DNA of 64,000 nt, from contig VXMF01000030.1 in the NCBI GenBank assembly GCA_009841225.1, positions 276,228 to 340,227 of the forward strand, given 5' to 3'. A model generated the notes under the pieces. That model did no database searches and had not been told where the DNA came from. It saw only the letters and a program-made list of their open reading frames with translations. The stretch's first letter is position 1; each line of letters opens with the position of its first letter. Source of the stretch: Terriglobia bacterium. GTDB lineage: Bacteria > Acidobacteriota > Terriglobia > Bryobacterales > UBA6623. This document shows positions 27,350 through 36,293 of this stretch, piece after piece. The translations under genes were made by a program, and so were the position numbers.

Positions 27350-28708
27350 CTACACCAAGGGGAAGAAGACCGCCCCTAGCCAGGAAGCCAGCAAGCCCGC
27401 ACCGCCTAGCGCGAACAGCGAGACCGTCTTGGTCTTGAGAGCCTCGACCTCGGTGAGACCCGTCATCGTCTTGAACACCCAGAAGCCCGAATCGTTCATC
27501 CATCCGCCGACGATCGACCCGGATCCGATTGCCGTGAGGATGTAGACGGCATGATGGCCGGGAGGGCTGGCCAGGATCAGAGGTGCCAAGATCTCCGACG
27601 TCGTGATCATTGCAGTCGTGGCAGAGCCCTGCGCGATGCGGAAGAGCATCGCGACCCCGAATCCAAGCAACATCAGGGAGAGACCCGCTTGCTGGGCGTA
27701 CTCGCCGAGCACCGTGCCCACCTCGGCCTTGACTAGCATCCTCCCGAACGCCCCGCCGCCGGCGGTGATCAGGATGATCAGGCCGGCGCTCTTGATGGCT
27801 TCTTCTGTGGGCTTGGCCAACTCGCGCAGGCCAAGTCCCTTGTGCGAGGCCAGCACACCAAGCGCGGTCGCGGCCGCCAAGATCAGGGCTAGGTTGGGAT
27901 TGCCCAGGAAGGCTGTGACATCGCTGAGGGCGCTACCGGGGAAGAACGTGTTGGTCACCGTGTTGGCGGTGATCAGGATCACTGGCAGGGCGATCGGCAA
28001 GAGCGAGACGCCGAAGCCAGGAAGCTCGCTCTCGGGCCGGTGAGCGACCTCTTCAAGTTCCTCGAGGGAAAGGCCGGGAGCCTCGCGGATCGGTATGTTG
28101 AGCTTGCGGTCGATCCACCACGCATAGGCCCAGCATGCAAGCGCCGAAGGCACGGCCACCATCAGGCCGACAATAATGACCAGGCCGAGGTCGATCTCGA
28201 GCGTCTCCGCCATCGCCAGCGGCCCAGGGGTGGGCGGCACGAAAATGTGCGTCGTCACGCCGCCCGCCCCGATCGCCAGCGTGTACAGCAGGTAGTTGCG
28301 GCCTTTGACGCGCATGCTCATCGAGCGGGCCAACGGCACGAGCAGGTAGAACACCGTGTCGTGGAACACCGGAATGGACAGGATGTAGCCGCTGATCACC
28401 ATCGAGAACGAGGAATATTTCTCGCCCAGCCACGCCACGAAGCGCCGCGTGATCTTCTCGGCAGCGCCGCTCTCCATCAAGCACTGCCCGATCACGGCGG
28501 CCATGGCGATCGCCACTCCGATCCTGCCAACCAAGCCGCCGAAGGCTTCGGTGACGGCCCCCATGATGTCTTCGACGGCCACGTGCGGAGAGAGCAGGCC
28601 GATCAGGACTGCGGAGAGGATGAGAGCGGCGAAAGCGTTGATCTTCCAGCGAATGATCAGCAGGAACACCGACGCCATCGCGATCAGCAGGATCAGAATC
28701 GGGTGCAT
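27350..28708 (-). CDS. GntP-family gluconate-type permease
   Basis: Inner-membrane proton symporter for gluconate or similar sugar acids. The 452-residue product is almost wholly hydrophobic with 12 or more helices. Family segments include GFGVAMLFRIAQGSATTAM and the late SGFWVFKTMTGLT. The ATG at 28708 starts directly at the first helix (MHPILILLIAMASVFLLII); a longer frame to 28978 overlaps the divergent crotonase gene and is rejected. Only 43 bp separate the two divergent starts, so they share a promoter region. The TonB receptor lies downstream. Confidence 0.92.
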   Translation of the reverse strand: MHPILILLIAMASVFLLIIRWKINAFAALILSAVLIGLLSPHVAVEDIMGAVTEAFGGLVGRIGVAIAMAAVIGQCLMESGAAEKITRRFVAWLGEKYSSFSMVISGYILSIPVFHDTVFYLLVPLARSMSMRVKGRNYLLYTLAIGAGGVTTHIFVPPTPGPLAMAETLEIDLGLVIIVGLMVAVPSALACWAYAWWIDRKLNIPIREAPGLSLEELEEVAHRPESELPGFGVSLLPIALPVILITANTVTNTFFPGSALSDVTAFLGNPNLALILAAATALGVLASHKGLGLRELAKPTEEAIKSAGLIILITAGGGAFGRMLVKAEVGTVLGEYAQQAGLSLMLLGFGVAMLFRIAQGSATTAMITTSEILAPLILASPPGHHAVYILTAIGSGSIVGGWMNDSGFWVFKTMTGLTEVEALKTKTVSLFALGGAGLLASWLGAVFFPLV

Positions 28709-28751
28709 GAGTTCCGAACAGAATACAACGGATTGGTATCCTGAGCACACT

Positions 28752-29528
28752 ATGGCAATTCCGGCTCTGAAGATCGACGTAGCCGAGCCATTGGCAACGC
28801 TCACGCTGGCCAACCCCGAGCGGCGCAACTCCCTGTCGCTCGACGTGATGGCGGCGCTCACCGCAGCGGTCCGCGAAATCGGCGCGAACGAGGCCGTCAG
28901 GGCGGTGATCCTGCAGGCCGAGGGGCCTGTCTTCTCCGCCGGGCACGACCTGCGAGAGATGACCGGGGGGGACCTCAAGCACTACCGGCACGTCTTCGAC
29001 TGCTGCACCGAGATGATGAACGCCATCCAAGCGATCCCGCAGCCCGTGATCGCCCAGATCGACGGCATCGCGACGGCGGCCGGCTGCCAGCTGGTGGCCA
29101 CCTGCGACCTCGCCGTGGCTTCGGAGGTGTCGCACTTCGCGACGCCCGGAGTCAAGATCGGCCTCTTCTGCAGCACCCCGATGGTCGCGCTCACCCGCAG
29201 CATCGGCAGGAAGCGGGCTCTTGAGATGCTGCTCACCGGGAAGATGATCGACGCCGCGCAGGCGGCGGAATGGGGCCTAGTCAACCATGTCGTTTCCCGC
29301 GCGAGCCTGGCCGAGGAAACGCGCAGGCTGGCCATGGAGATCGCCGCAGCAAGCTCGCTGACAGTCGGGCTGGGCAAGCAGGCGTTCTACTCCCAGATCG
29401 ACCTCGACCAGCCCAAGGCCTATGACTACGCCAAGGAAGTGATGAGCATGAACGCTCTGGCCGCGGATGCCCAGGAGGGCATGTGCGCCTTCCTGGAGAA
29501 ACGCCAGCCGGTCTGGGCCGGCAAGTAG
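28752..29528 (+). CDS. crotonase-fold protein, ECHDC3-like, lacking both catalytic glutamates
   Basis: A 258-residue enoyl-CoA hydratase/isomerase superfamily member. The oxyanion-hole segments are present (FSAGHDLREM and IDGIATAAGCQL). The position of the first hydratase glutamate is Gln113 and that of the second is Gly133 (FATPGVKIGLFCSTP), as in the mitochondrial ECHDC3 group. Ordinary hydration of enoyl-CoA is therefore unlikely, and the real reaction is unknown. It was started at ATG 28752, which removes an unrelated upstream extension. It is divergent from gntP. Confidence 0.9.
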   Translation: MAIPALKIDVAEPLATLTLANPERRNSLSLDVMAALTAAVREIGANEAVRAVILQAEGPVFSAGHDLREMTGGDLKHYRHVFDCCTEMMNAIQAIPQPVIAQIDGIATAAGCQLVATCDLAVASEVSHFATPGVKIGLFCSTPMVALTRSIGRKRALEMLLTGKMIDAAQAAEWGLVNHVVSRASLAEETRRLAMEIAAASSLTVGLGKQAFYSQIDLDQPKAYDYAKEVMSMNALAADAQEGMCAFLEKRQPVWAGK

Positions 29529-29607
29529 GCGCCGGGGCTCCCAGCGCCGGGGAATTCGCGCCCCTGCCCCGCCATGTGGCGGGCGCGGCAGGCCGCAAGA
29601 CCCGGGC

Positions 29608-31068
29608 CTAGCCCACCCAGAGGTCCATCAGTGGCTTGCCCTTGACCAAGTCGCGCGGCTGCTCCAAGTGGTTGTGGATCTCTTGGTTCGGGTCGATGCC
29701 GAGCGCATAGTAGATGGTCGCCAGCAGGTCGTTGGGATGCACGGGCTTCTCCTTCGGGGAAGAGGCCGTCCCGTCGGACTCGCCATAAAGCCGCCCGCCC
29801 GGGATGCCCGCGCCCGCCACCATGGCGGTGTAGCAGTACGGCCAATGGTCCCGTCCGTCGGGAGAGTTGGTGTTGCCCGAAGTCGAGACCCCCAGCCGCG
29901 GCGAGCGTCCGAATTCGCCGACTGCGACGACCAGCGTCTCGTCCAGCAGCCCTTTCTCGTCCATGTCGGTCAGCAAGGTCGACAGCGTGCGGTCCAACTT
30001 CGGGCAGTGGAGGTCGCGCAGCGGGCCGAAGTTGGCGGCGTGGGTGTCCCACGCCGTCGTCTCGGGATCTCCGTTGGCCACCGACGGCCAGTTCAACTGC
30101 ACCATGCGGGTGCCCGCCTCCACCAGCCGACGCGCCATCAAGGCGCCCTGGCCAAAGGTGAAGCGCCCGTACTTGTCGCGCATGTCATCGGACTCCAGGG
30201 ACAGGTCGAACGCATTGCGAGCCTTGCCAGACAGCACCAGGTCGAATGCGTTCTGGTAGTACTTGTCCAGCGCATAGCTGCTGACCGCCTTGTCCAGCGC
30301 CGGCATCGAGCCGTTGATGCCCCTCAGCAGCTCGAAGCGACCCTGCAGGCGCTCCGCCGGAACTTCCTTGCGCAGTTCCAGGTCAGCGAGTTGGATCGGC
30401 TTGTTGGGGTCTTGGTAGAGCCGGTACGGGTCGTATGCCTTGCCGATAAACCCGGCGGCTCCGCCCTTGCCAATCACGCTGGACTCCTGCAGCGGGCGCG
30501 GCAATTCCACGAACGGCAGCACCGGGTCGGAGGGCGGGCGGAACTTCGTGATCCACGAACCGGCCGTCGGGTAGTCGTTGGGCGATGGCGGCTCCAGCTG
30601 GCCGGACGGGGAGACCTCGGTCGGTTCGTAGCCCGTCAGCATCTGGTAGATCGCCGCCGTGTGGTTGAACAGGCCGGCCGGGGTGTAGCTCATCGAGCGG
30701 ATCAGCGTGCACTTGTCCACCGTATCGGCCAGCATCGGCATCGTCTCGCTGAGGTGGATGCCAGGGATCTTGGTCTTGATCTGCTTGAATTCCCCGCGCA
30801 CGTTGGACGGAGCATCGGGCTTGGGATCCCAGATGTCGATGTGCGACGGGCCGCCCTGCAGGAATAGCACGATGACAGACTTGGCGGACCCATACCCAGT
30901 CGAGCCGTCGTAGCGCCCCGTGCCGGTCGAGGCCCGGGCCTTCTCCTGCAGGCGCAGCACGTCCTGCAGCGTTAGGCCGAACAGGCCCAGCGAGCCGACT
31001 TTCATCAGGTCCCTGCGGGTAGAACCATCGCAGAATCGGGCAAGGTGACGATTCGGAATTGTCAGCAT
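29608..31068 (-). CDS. DUF1501 protein with Tat-type signal
   Basis: A 486-residue exported protein with a Tat-like N-terminus (STRRDLMKVGSLGLFGLTL) and the DUF1501 core: FLQGGPSHIDIWDPKPDAP, then VAVGEFGRSPRLG. DUF1501 is distantly related to alkaline phosphatase/sulfatase folds, with activity unproven. It usually pairs with a DUF1549/DUF1553 cytochrome protein, which is not adjacent here. It stands alone, convergent with the crotonase gene. Confidence 0.9.
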   Translation of the reverse strand: MLTIPNRHLARFCDGSTRRDLMKVGSLGLFGLTLQDVLRLQEKARASTGTGRYDGSTGYGSAKSVIVLFLQGGPSHIDIWDPKPDAPSNVRGEFKQIKTKIPGIHLSETMPMLADTVDKCTLIRSMSYTPAGLFNHTAAIYQMLTGYEPTEVSPSGQLEPPSPNDYPTAGSWITKFRPPSDPVLPFVELPRPLQESSVIGKGGAAGFIGKAYDPYRLYQDPNKPIQLADLELRKEVPAERLQGRFELLRGINGSMPALDKAVSSYALDKYYQNAFDLVLSGKARNAFDLSLESDDMRDKYGRFTFGQGALMARRLVEAGTRMVQLNWPSVANGDPETTAWDTHAANFGPLRDLHCPKLDRTLSTLLTDMDEKGLLDETLVVAVGEFGRSPRLGVSTSGNTNSPDGRDHWPYCYTAMVAGAGIPGGRLYGESDGTASSPKEKPVHPNDLLATIYYALGIDPNQEIHNHLEQPRDLVKGKPLMDLWVG

Positions 31069-31414
31069 GGCTCAACCATAGCAAGAAATCGACCGGTCTA
31101 GGGCCTCTCTGGGCCAGAAACCCCCAGAATCAGGACGCGCCCGCCCGCCCGGGAGGCAATCCTGCGGAGCGAGCATCCGCGACAACCCCCATTCTCTTGC
31201 CTACGCACTCGCGCTCCTGCGGCAGAACAGATCCCCAGACGCTAGCCAAAACAAGTCGACGAGGACCTGCTGTGAGACCGATCCTGAGCTGAACTTCTCG
31301 GAGCAGGGCCCAGAGTCCCAAGAACGAGGTTCCCTGCCGCGCTGTCAGAAGAGAAACTCTCACGAGGCGGGAAGGCGGCGGGGCGGCACCGTTATCCGGA
31401 GCCCCAGCGTCTCG
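31069..31414. other. 346-bp intergenic interval, nothing recognised
   Basis: Lies between the SDR/DUF2867 gene and the DUF1501 gene, both on the minus strand. No coding frame with recognisable features, no repeat and no clear terminator. It presumably holds the DUF1501 promoter. Confidence 0.5.
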
Positions 31415-32887
31415 CTAGGATTCTTGTCCACGCAACTCGGCCTCATGGGCGATACGCTTCAGCATGTTGCCGAAGATCAGCCCATGCACTGGGTAAAGGG
31501 CATACCAATACAGATGTCCGAGCCAGCCCGAAGGATCAAACTCGGCCGTCTGCCGCAGCGTGCAGCGCGATCCGTTCGGTTCGACCTCGAATTCGAGCCA
31601 GGCCCGTCCCGGGAGAACCATCTCGGCGCGGAGCCGGAGCCGTCGGCCGGGTTCCAGCAACTCCACCCGCCAGAAATCGACGGCATCGCCTGGGCGGAGT
31701 CGCTTGGGATCACGCCTGCCCCGTCGTAGCCCGACGCCCCCTGCCAGCAAGTCCAGAAAGCCGCGCACGCGCCACAGCCAGTCGCCGTAGTACCAGCCTG
31801 TCTCTCCCCCAATCGCCTCTACAAGCGGGAATACCTGCTCGGCAGGAAGGGCCACAGGCACGGTTCTCGAGTCGACGACCCGCTGCCCGAAGCGCACGCC
31901 TCCCCACTTGGCGTCTCCACGCAAGGCCGGATAGGCATCGGACCAACGCGTCTGCGCGAGTTCCTGATCCTCGTTCTTCAGGGCCCGTTCCAGCGCAGTC
32001 GCAGCGCTCATGGGACGGACGTCAAACTCTTGAAGAGCATTGTCGTCCCGCACCAGCGTTTCGTTGCGGACCCCTTCGATCAAGCTCCTCCCCACCCGGG
32101 CGTAGACGGGGGTCACCAGTCCTAGCCAGAGGCTGGAAAGCCGGGGGGTCAAGAACGGAACCGGCAGAATGATCCGGCGGATGCCGCGAATCCTCGCGTA
32201 CTCCCGAAGCAGGTCCAGGTACGAGACCCTGTCGGCCCCCCCGACCTCGAAAACCTCACTCTCCGCAATCTCCTTATCCAAGCCCGCCACCAAGTACGCG
32301 ATGACATCCTCGACAGCGATCGGCTGGGCGAGAGTGCGCGTCCAGCGCGGCGTAACCATCACGGGGAGGCGCTCGACCAAGGTCCGCACGATTTCGAAGG
32401 AAATGCTCGCCGAGCCCAGGATGATGGAGGCCCGGAACTCCAGGGTCGGCACTCCTGATGCACGCAGGACTCGCCCGACCTCCTGACGGCTTTCCAAGTG
32501 AGGTGAAAGGTCGTTTCCGAACCCCAGTCCACCGAGATAGATGATGCGGCCGACGCCTTGCTCCCTGGCGACAGTCCCGAACGTTCGGGCCGCGTCGAGG
32601 TCAAGGTCCCTGAATCGAGCCCCGGACGCCATCGAATGAACCAAGTAGTAGGCAACCCGCACGCCGGCTAGCGCGGCCCGCAGCGATTCGGCGTCGAGCA
32701 CGTCGCCGCGCAAGGCGACAGTCGTGGGACCGAGACGCGTTTGCAGGTATTCCGGGTGCCGGCTCAGGCATCGGATTCGGTGTCCGGCTTGCTCGAGCTT
32801 CGCCAGCAGGCGGCCTCCGATATAGCCGGAAGCACCCGTAATCAGCACGACGGGCTGTTCGCCGCCGTCTCTGGCATCGTCGGTCAT
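31415..32887 (-). CDS. NAD(P)-binding SDR protein with C-terminal DUF2867
   Basis: A 490-residue two-domain cytosolic protein. The N-terminal 300 residues are an atypical short-chain dehydrogenase with the Rossmann motif ITGASGYIGGRL and YYLVHSMASG, close to NmrA-like/YbjT-like proteins. The C-terminal part (from about 330) is DUF2867, a START-like lipid-binding fold (WYYGDWLWRVRGFLDLL). Proteins of this architecture are widespread, without a settled substrate. It is last of four closely spaced minus-strand genes, 52 bp after hpt. Confidence 0.87.
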   Translation of the reverse strand: MTDDARDGGEQPVVLITGASGYIGGRLLAKLEQAGHRIRCLSRHPEYLQTRLGPTTVALRGDVLDAESLRAALAGVRVAYYLVHSMASGARFRDLDLDAARTFGTVAREQGVGRIIYLGGLGFGNDLSPHLESRQEVGRVLRASGVPTLEFRASIILGSASISFEIVRTLVERLPVMVTPRWTRTLAQPIAVEDVIAYLVAGLDKEIAESEVFEVGGADRVSYLDLLREYARIRGIRRIILPVPFLTPRLSSLWLGLVTPVYARVGRSLIEGVRNETLVRDDNALQEFDVRPMSAATALERALKNEDQELAQTRWSDAYPALRGDAKWGGVRFGQRVVDSRTVPVALPAEQVFPLVEAIGGETGWYYGDWLWRVRGFLDLLAGGVGLRRGRRDPKRLRPGDAVDFWRVELLEPGRRLRLRAEMVLPGRAWLEFEVEPNGSRCTLRQTAEFDPSGWLGHLYWYALYPVHGLIFGNMLKRIAHEAELRGQES

Positions 32888-32939
32888 GGTCGGGATTGAA
32901 TGCAGTCAAGCGGGTGAGCTCTGCCTTGCTCTCCCCGCT

Positions 32940-33473
32940 TCAGTCCAGAGCGTGGACGCTGGGCAGGTGGCGGAAGGAACCGCTATGGTCCATGCCATAC
33001 CCGACGACGAACTTGTTCGGAACCTCGAAACCCACATAGTCCGCCCGCACATCGACCCGGCGCCTCGACTGCTTGTTGAGCAAGGTCGCCATCCGCACCG
33101 TTGCCGGGCGTTCCGATCTTAGGTTGTCCAGCAGCGCCCTTGCGGTATGCCCCGTGTCGAGAATGTCGTCGACGACAAGCACATGCGCGTCGGCAAGGTC
33201 CACCTTTTGGTCGCGCCGCACTTGGACCTGGCCGGACGAAACGGTGCCATCCCCGTAGCTGGACGCTTGGATGAAAAAGATCTCGACGTCCAGGCTGATC
33301 TGGCGCACGAGATCGGCCGCGAATACGATCGCTCCGGCCAGCACGACGCCGACCTTGATGCGCCGGCCCTGGTAGTCCCGGGAAATCTCGGCGGCAAGGG
33401 ATTTGACGCGGGCCGCGATCTCGCTCTTCGAGATCAGCACCGGACCCGGGTTCGCAGGCCGAGCTTGGGTCAT
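32940..33473 (-). CDS. hpt: hypoxanthine phosphoribosyltransferase
   Basis: Purine salvage: converts hypoxanthine (and often guanine) plus PRPP to IMP or GMP in the cytosol. The 177-residue product has the PRPP-binding signature VLVVDDILDTGHT and the flexible-loop region with SSYGDGTVSS, and family length. The ATG at 33473 has a GGAGG ribosome site seven bases upstream; a longer frame runs back into pgeF and is rejected. It starts 11 bp after the pgeF stop. Confidence 0.94.
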   Translation of the reverse strand: MTQARPANPGPVLISKSEIAARVKSLAAEISRDYQGRRIKVGVVLAGAIVFAADLVRQISLDVEIFFIQASSYGDGTVSSGQVQVRRDQKVDLADAHVLVVDDILDTGHTARALLDNLRSERPATVRMATLLNKQSRRRVDVRADYVGFEVPNKFVVGYGMDHSGSFRHLPSVHALD

Positions 33474-33484
33474 TGCTGCCTCCC

Positions 33485-34189
33485 TCACCCCTCTCGCAGT
33501 CCGACCAGAGCCAGCATCCTGCCCGTGTCGCCGTGCTCTGCGCGGTGGGAAAAATAGCGCGCAAGATCGCAACTGGTGCAGTCCCCGGCGGTCGCGCAGC
33601 GTTCGACCCCCGACTGCCGTAGCTGCGCCCCTAGGATCCCCGCGAGATCCACATGCGGCTTGGGGCCGTCGCGGTCGACGAATTCCTCGGAGAACTGGCC
33701 AGCAACCTCCTCGCCGACCTCGAAGCAGCAAGGCCCGATGCCTGGTCCTATGGCAGCTTCGACGTCACAGGGCCTGCAACCGTACTCGGACTCCATTGAC
33801 TCGATCGCGCTCGGCAGCACGCGCGTCGAGGCCCCCCGCCAGCCGGCGTGGACGGCCGCCACCGCTCGGCGGCGAGGATCCACCAGCAGAATGGGAAGAC
33901 AGTCCGCCGTGCGAACGCCAACCAACACGTTGGGCCGATTGGTGCAAACCGCATCCGCCTCCGGACGATCGCCACTCCAGGCGCGGTCCGCCCGGACGCA
34001 GCGGCCGGAGTGAACCTGCTTCAGCATTGCCGTCTCCGCAGAGTCCGCGCCGAACCTCGCGCAGATCTCGCCGTCGCTCGGCCAGGCGAGAAAGTCCCCG
34101 GTCGGGCGCGTGGAGAATCCGTGGATCAACCAGTCCCAATCGGTCCAGCCGCTCACTCGCAAGATCCCGGACTCATCTGGCCTGAGCAT
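33485..34189 (-). CDS. pgeF: peptidoglycan editing factor PgeF (YfiH/DUF152, laccase-domain)
   Basis: Zinc-dependent purine nucleoside phosphorylase/oxidase-like protein, also reported to remove misincorporated amino acids from murein precursors. The 234-residue product shows the metal-site motifs KQVHSG, TADCLP and VHAGWRG, in family order, with the later GPGIGPCCFEV. Placement next to hpt fits its reported purine activity, since phosphorolysis would yield bases for Hpt; this link is inference. It starts 6 bp after the DUF6282-like stop. Confidence 0.92.
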   Translation of the reverse strand: MLRPDESGILRVSGWTDWDWLIHGFSTRPTGDFLAWPSDGEICARFGADSAETAMLKQVHSGRCVRADRAWSGDRPEADAVCTNRPNVLVGVRTADCLPILLVDPRRRAVAAVHAGWRGASTRVLPSAIESMESEYGCRPCDVEAAIGPGIGPCCFEVGEEVAGQFSEEFVDRDGPKPHVDLAGILGAQLRQSGVERCATAGDCTSCDLARYFSHRAEHGDTGRMLALVGLREG

Positions 34190-34195
34190 GCTCGG

Positions 34196-35179
34196 CTATA
34201 GCCCCAGCAGTCTCGCGGGGTTCAACTTCGACATCTGGTCGACCTCGCCGCGGGCGAAGCCGGCTTGCAAGAGCTGAGCCAAGAAGACAGCCAATCCGTC
34301 GGTATGGATCGGGTTCATCGACTGGCCCAAGTCGCTCGAGATCACCACGTGCTCGGGCCCGACCGCCCGGATGGCCTCGACATAGGCGCGCAGCTTCTCT
34401 TCGCTCGTCCCCTCCCAAGTAGGGTTCGCGCCGAGGGCAGTCCCAACGGGATACTCCAAGAGCGCACCCAGAGCCGCCGCGCGCTGCTGCTGCTCAATCG
34501 ACATGCTGACTGGCGGCGGTAGCGGATGCGTCACGATGATGCGGCCGATTCCGCGCTGGCGGGCTTCCCGAATGAGCACGAGCGACTCCGCGGGCGAAGA
34601 ATGCCCAGTCGCCAGCACCAGATCGTGTTCCGCGATCTTGTCAAGCACGGCCAGCACGCTCGGCAACAGGGCACCATCCGCCGAGATCGGCACGCGGTTG
34701 GGATTGGGCCGCAGAACACGGTGATAATGTTCGGAATCGAAGGTGGGCATCCAGACCACCTTGCCGTGACCTCCGGTCGTGCGCGCCATGTGGTCCACTG
34801 CTACGACGTTGATGCCAGTAGAAGCATTGAGGGCGATACCGCCAAAGATGCGAATCCCGGGCACCGCCCGCTCGACCGCGTAGGCCAATCCCGCGGTAGG
34901 CGCATAGTGGTTCTTCAGCAGCAGAGCCCGCATGCCCGCGCTACGCGCAATCCTAGCCAGCTCCAGCGCGCCGACCGAACGCGGCCCGCTGTCCGGAGCG
35001 CTGTGGACATGCAGGTCCACGACGCCCTCCACCGAGACCGGCGTGACCTCGCCAGGGCCGCACCACGGGCACGACTGCTGAGCCGCCAGCGGCAGCGCGA
35101 CCGGCAGGAGCGCCAATAGTGACAGGCCGAACCCAAGCGATGCGCGCTTGGTTCGCGCGAAACGCCTGGATGGCCGCAT
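34196..35179 (-). CDS. exported DUF6282-like metal-dependent hydrolase
   Basis: A 327-residue protein with a signal peptide (SLGFGLSLLALLPVALPLAA) and a PHP/amidohydrolase-like core. The metal motif DLHVHSAPD begins the domain, then LLKNHYAP, ATGHSSPAE, VTHPLPPP and VISSDLGQ carry further likely ligands. The family has no established substrate. The ATG at 35179 gives a clean signal peptide; the longer frame to 35275 does not. It heads the four-gene minus-strand run (with pgeF, hpt and the SDR gene), though export sets it apart from the purine enzymes. Confidence 0.82.
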   Translation of the reverse strand: MRPSRRFARTKRASLGFGLSLLALLPVALPLAAQQSCPWCGPGEVTPVSVEGVVDLHVHSAPDSGPRSVGALELARIARSAGMRALLLKNHYAPTAGLAYAVERAVPGIRIFGGIALNASTGINVVAVDHMARTTGGHGKVVWMPTFDSEHYHRVLRPNPNRVPISADGALLPSVLAVLDKIAEHDLVLATGHSSPAESLVLIREARQRGIGRIIVTHPLPPPVSMSIEQQQRAAALGALLEYPVGTALGANPTWEGTSEEKLRAYVEAIRAVGPEHVVISSDLGQSMNPIHTDGLAVFLAQLLQAGFARGEVDQMSKLNPARLLGL

Positions 35180-35469
35180 GGGCGTTGAGCGACGGTGGGT
35201 CACGGCGATGCTTCCGAGCGGGATCCCATTTGAACTATGAGAATGCCACAGTTCGCCGTGGACACACCTGTCCAAGAGAGGGCTCGCCTCGTATCCAGTG
35301 TCGAGCCCCGTAGCCGGGCATGAGACGTGATCGAGACGATGCCGTCAAGCGGCGCAATACCCGTCAGGGCGCTCGCCCGACTAGCTGGGACTGGGCCCAG
35401 CGGCCTTCGAGAAGCAGCCCTTCCGACTTCCGCTAGACTGATCGGTATTCGGTGCCAAAGGCGGTCGAC

Positions 35470-36255
35470 ATGAAGCTCCAAGGACAGGTTGCCATCGTCA
35501 CGGGTGGCGCGACGGGAATGGGTCGCGGGATCTGCGCGCTGCTTGCTGCGGAGGGCGCCAAGGTGCTGGTCAACTACCGGGCCTCGGCCGATGCGGCCAA
35601 GGAGGTGGTCGCGGAAATCGAGAGCGAGGGCGGCGAGGCGGTCGCCCACGCGGCCAATGTCCAGCATGATGACGAAGTGCAGGCAATGGTAGATGCTGTC
35701 GAGTCCCGCTGGGGCCGGCTGGACATCTTGGTGAACAACGCTGGCTGGAGCAAGGTCACGCCGCACTGGAAACTCGACGACCTCACCGACGAGATCTGGG
35801 ACCGCACGCTCAACACCAACCTGCGAGGGGCGTTCTATTGCAGCCGCGCTGCGGTGCCGCTGATGCGCAAGAACGGGGGCGGTTCCATCGTCAACAACGC
35901 GTCGGCCTCGGCCTACAATGCAGCCGGCAGTTCCATCGTCTACTCGGCCTCCAAGGCGGCCATGGTCAACATGACCAAGTCCTTGGCCCGGGCATTGGCC
36001 CCGGACATCCGCGTCAACGCTATCGCTCCCGGATTGGTGCATACGCGGTTCGCAGGCTGGCCGGACGAGGCGTTCGAGCAGGGAAGGCAGCACTCTCCGC
36101 TGGAGCGGATTGCATCTGTAGAAGAAGTGGCCTCGACCGTTCTGTTCCTGGCGGCCGACGCGACAGCGATCACGGCCGAGACGATCCTGATCGACTGTGG
36201 CTCGACCTCTCTTGCCACGTCGCGCCCCCGTGGTCCGGCCAAGACTAAGTCTTAG
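35470..36255 (+). CDS. SDR-family oxidoreductase
   Basis: Classical NAD(P)-dependent short-chain dehydrogenase of 261 residues, cytosolic. The cofactor motif is TGGATGMGRGI, followed by NNAG and the catalytic YSASKAA (Tyr-x3-Lys) with an upstream serine in NNASAS. The C-terminal DCGSTSL is typical of glucose-1-dehydrogenase/FabG-like members. The ATG at 35470 is preferred to an upstream GTG at 35452. The substrate is unknown. TVP38 follows 38 bp later. Confidence 0.92.
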   Translation: MKLQGQVAIVTGGATGMGRGICALLAAEGAKVLVNYRASADAAKEVVAEIESEGGEAVAHAANVQHDDEVQAMVDAVESRWGRLDILVNNAGWSKVTPHWKLDDLTDEIWDRTLNTNLRGAFYCSRAAVPLMRKNGGGSIVNNASASAYNAAGSSIVYSASKAAMVNMTKSLARALAPDIRVNAIAPGLVHTRFAGWPDEAFEQGRQHSPLERIASVEEVASTVLFLAADATAITAETILIDCGSTSLATSRPRGPAKTKS

Positions 36256-36293
36256 CCACTCTCCGAGGACTCGGCCTAAGGGGGACCAAGCAA

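Noticed and set aside
29467..30867. 466-codon plus-strand frame
   Set aside because: Antisense to the DUF1501 gene, no domain or ribosome site.
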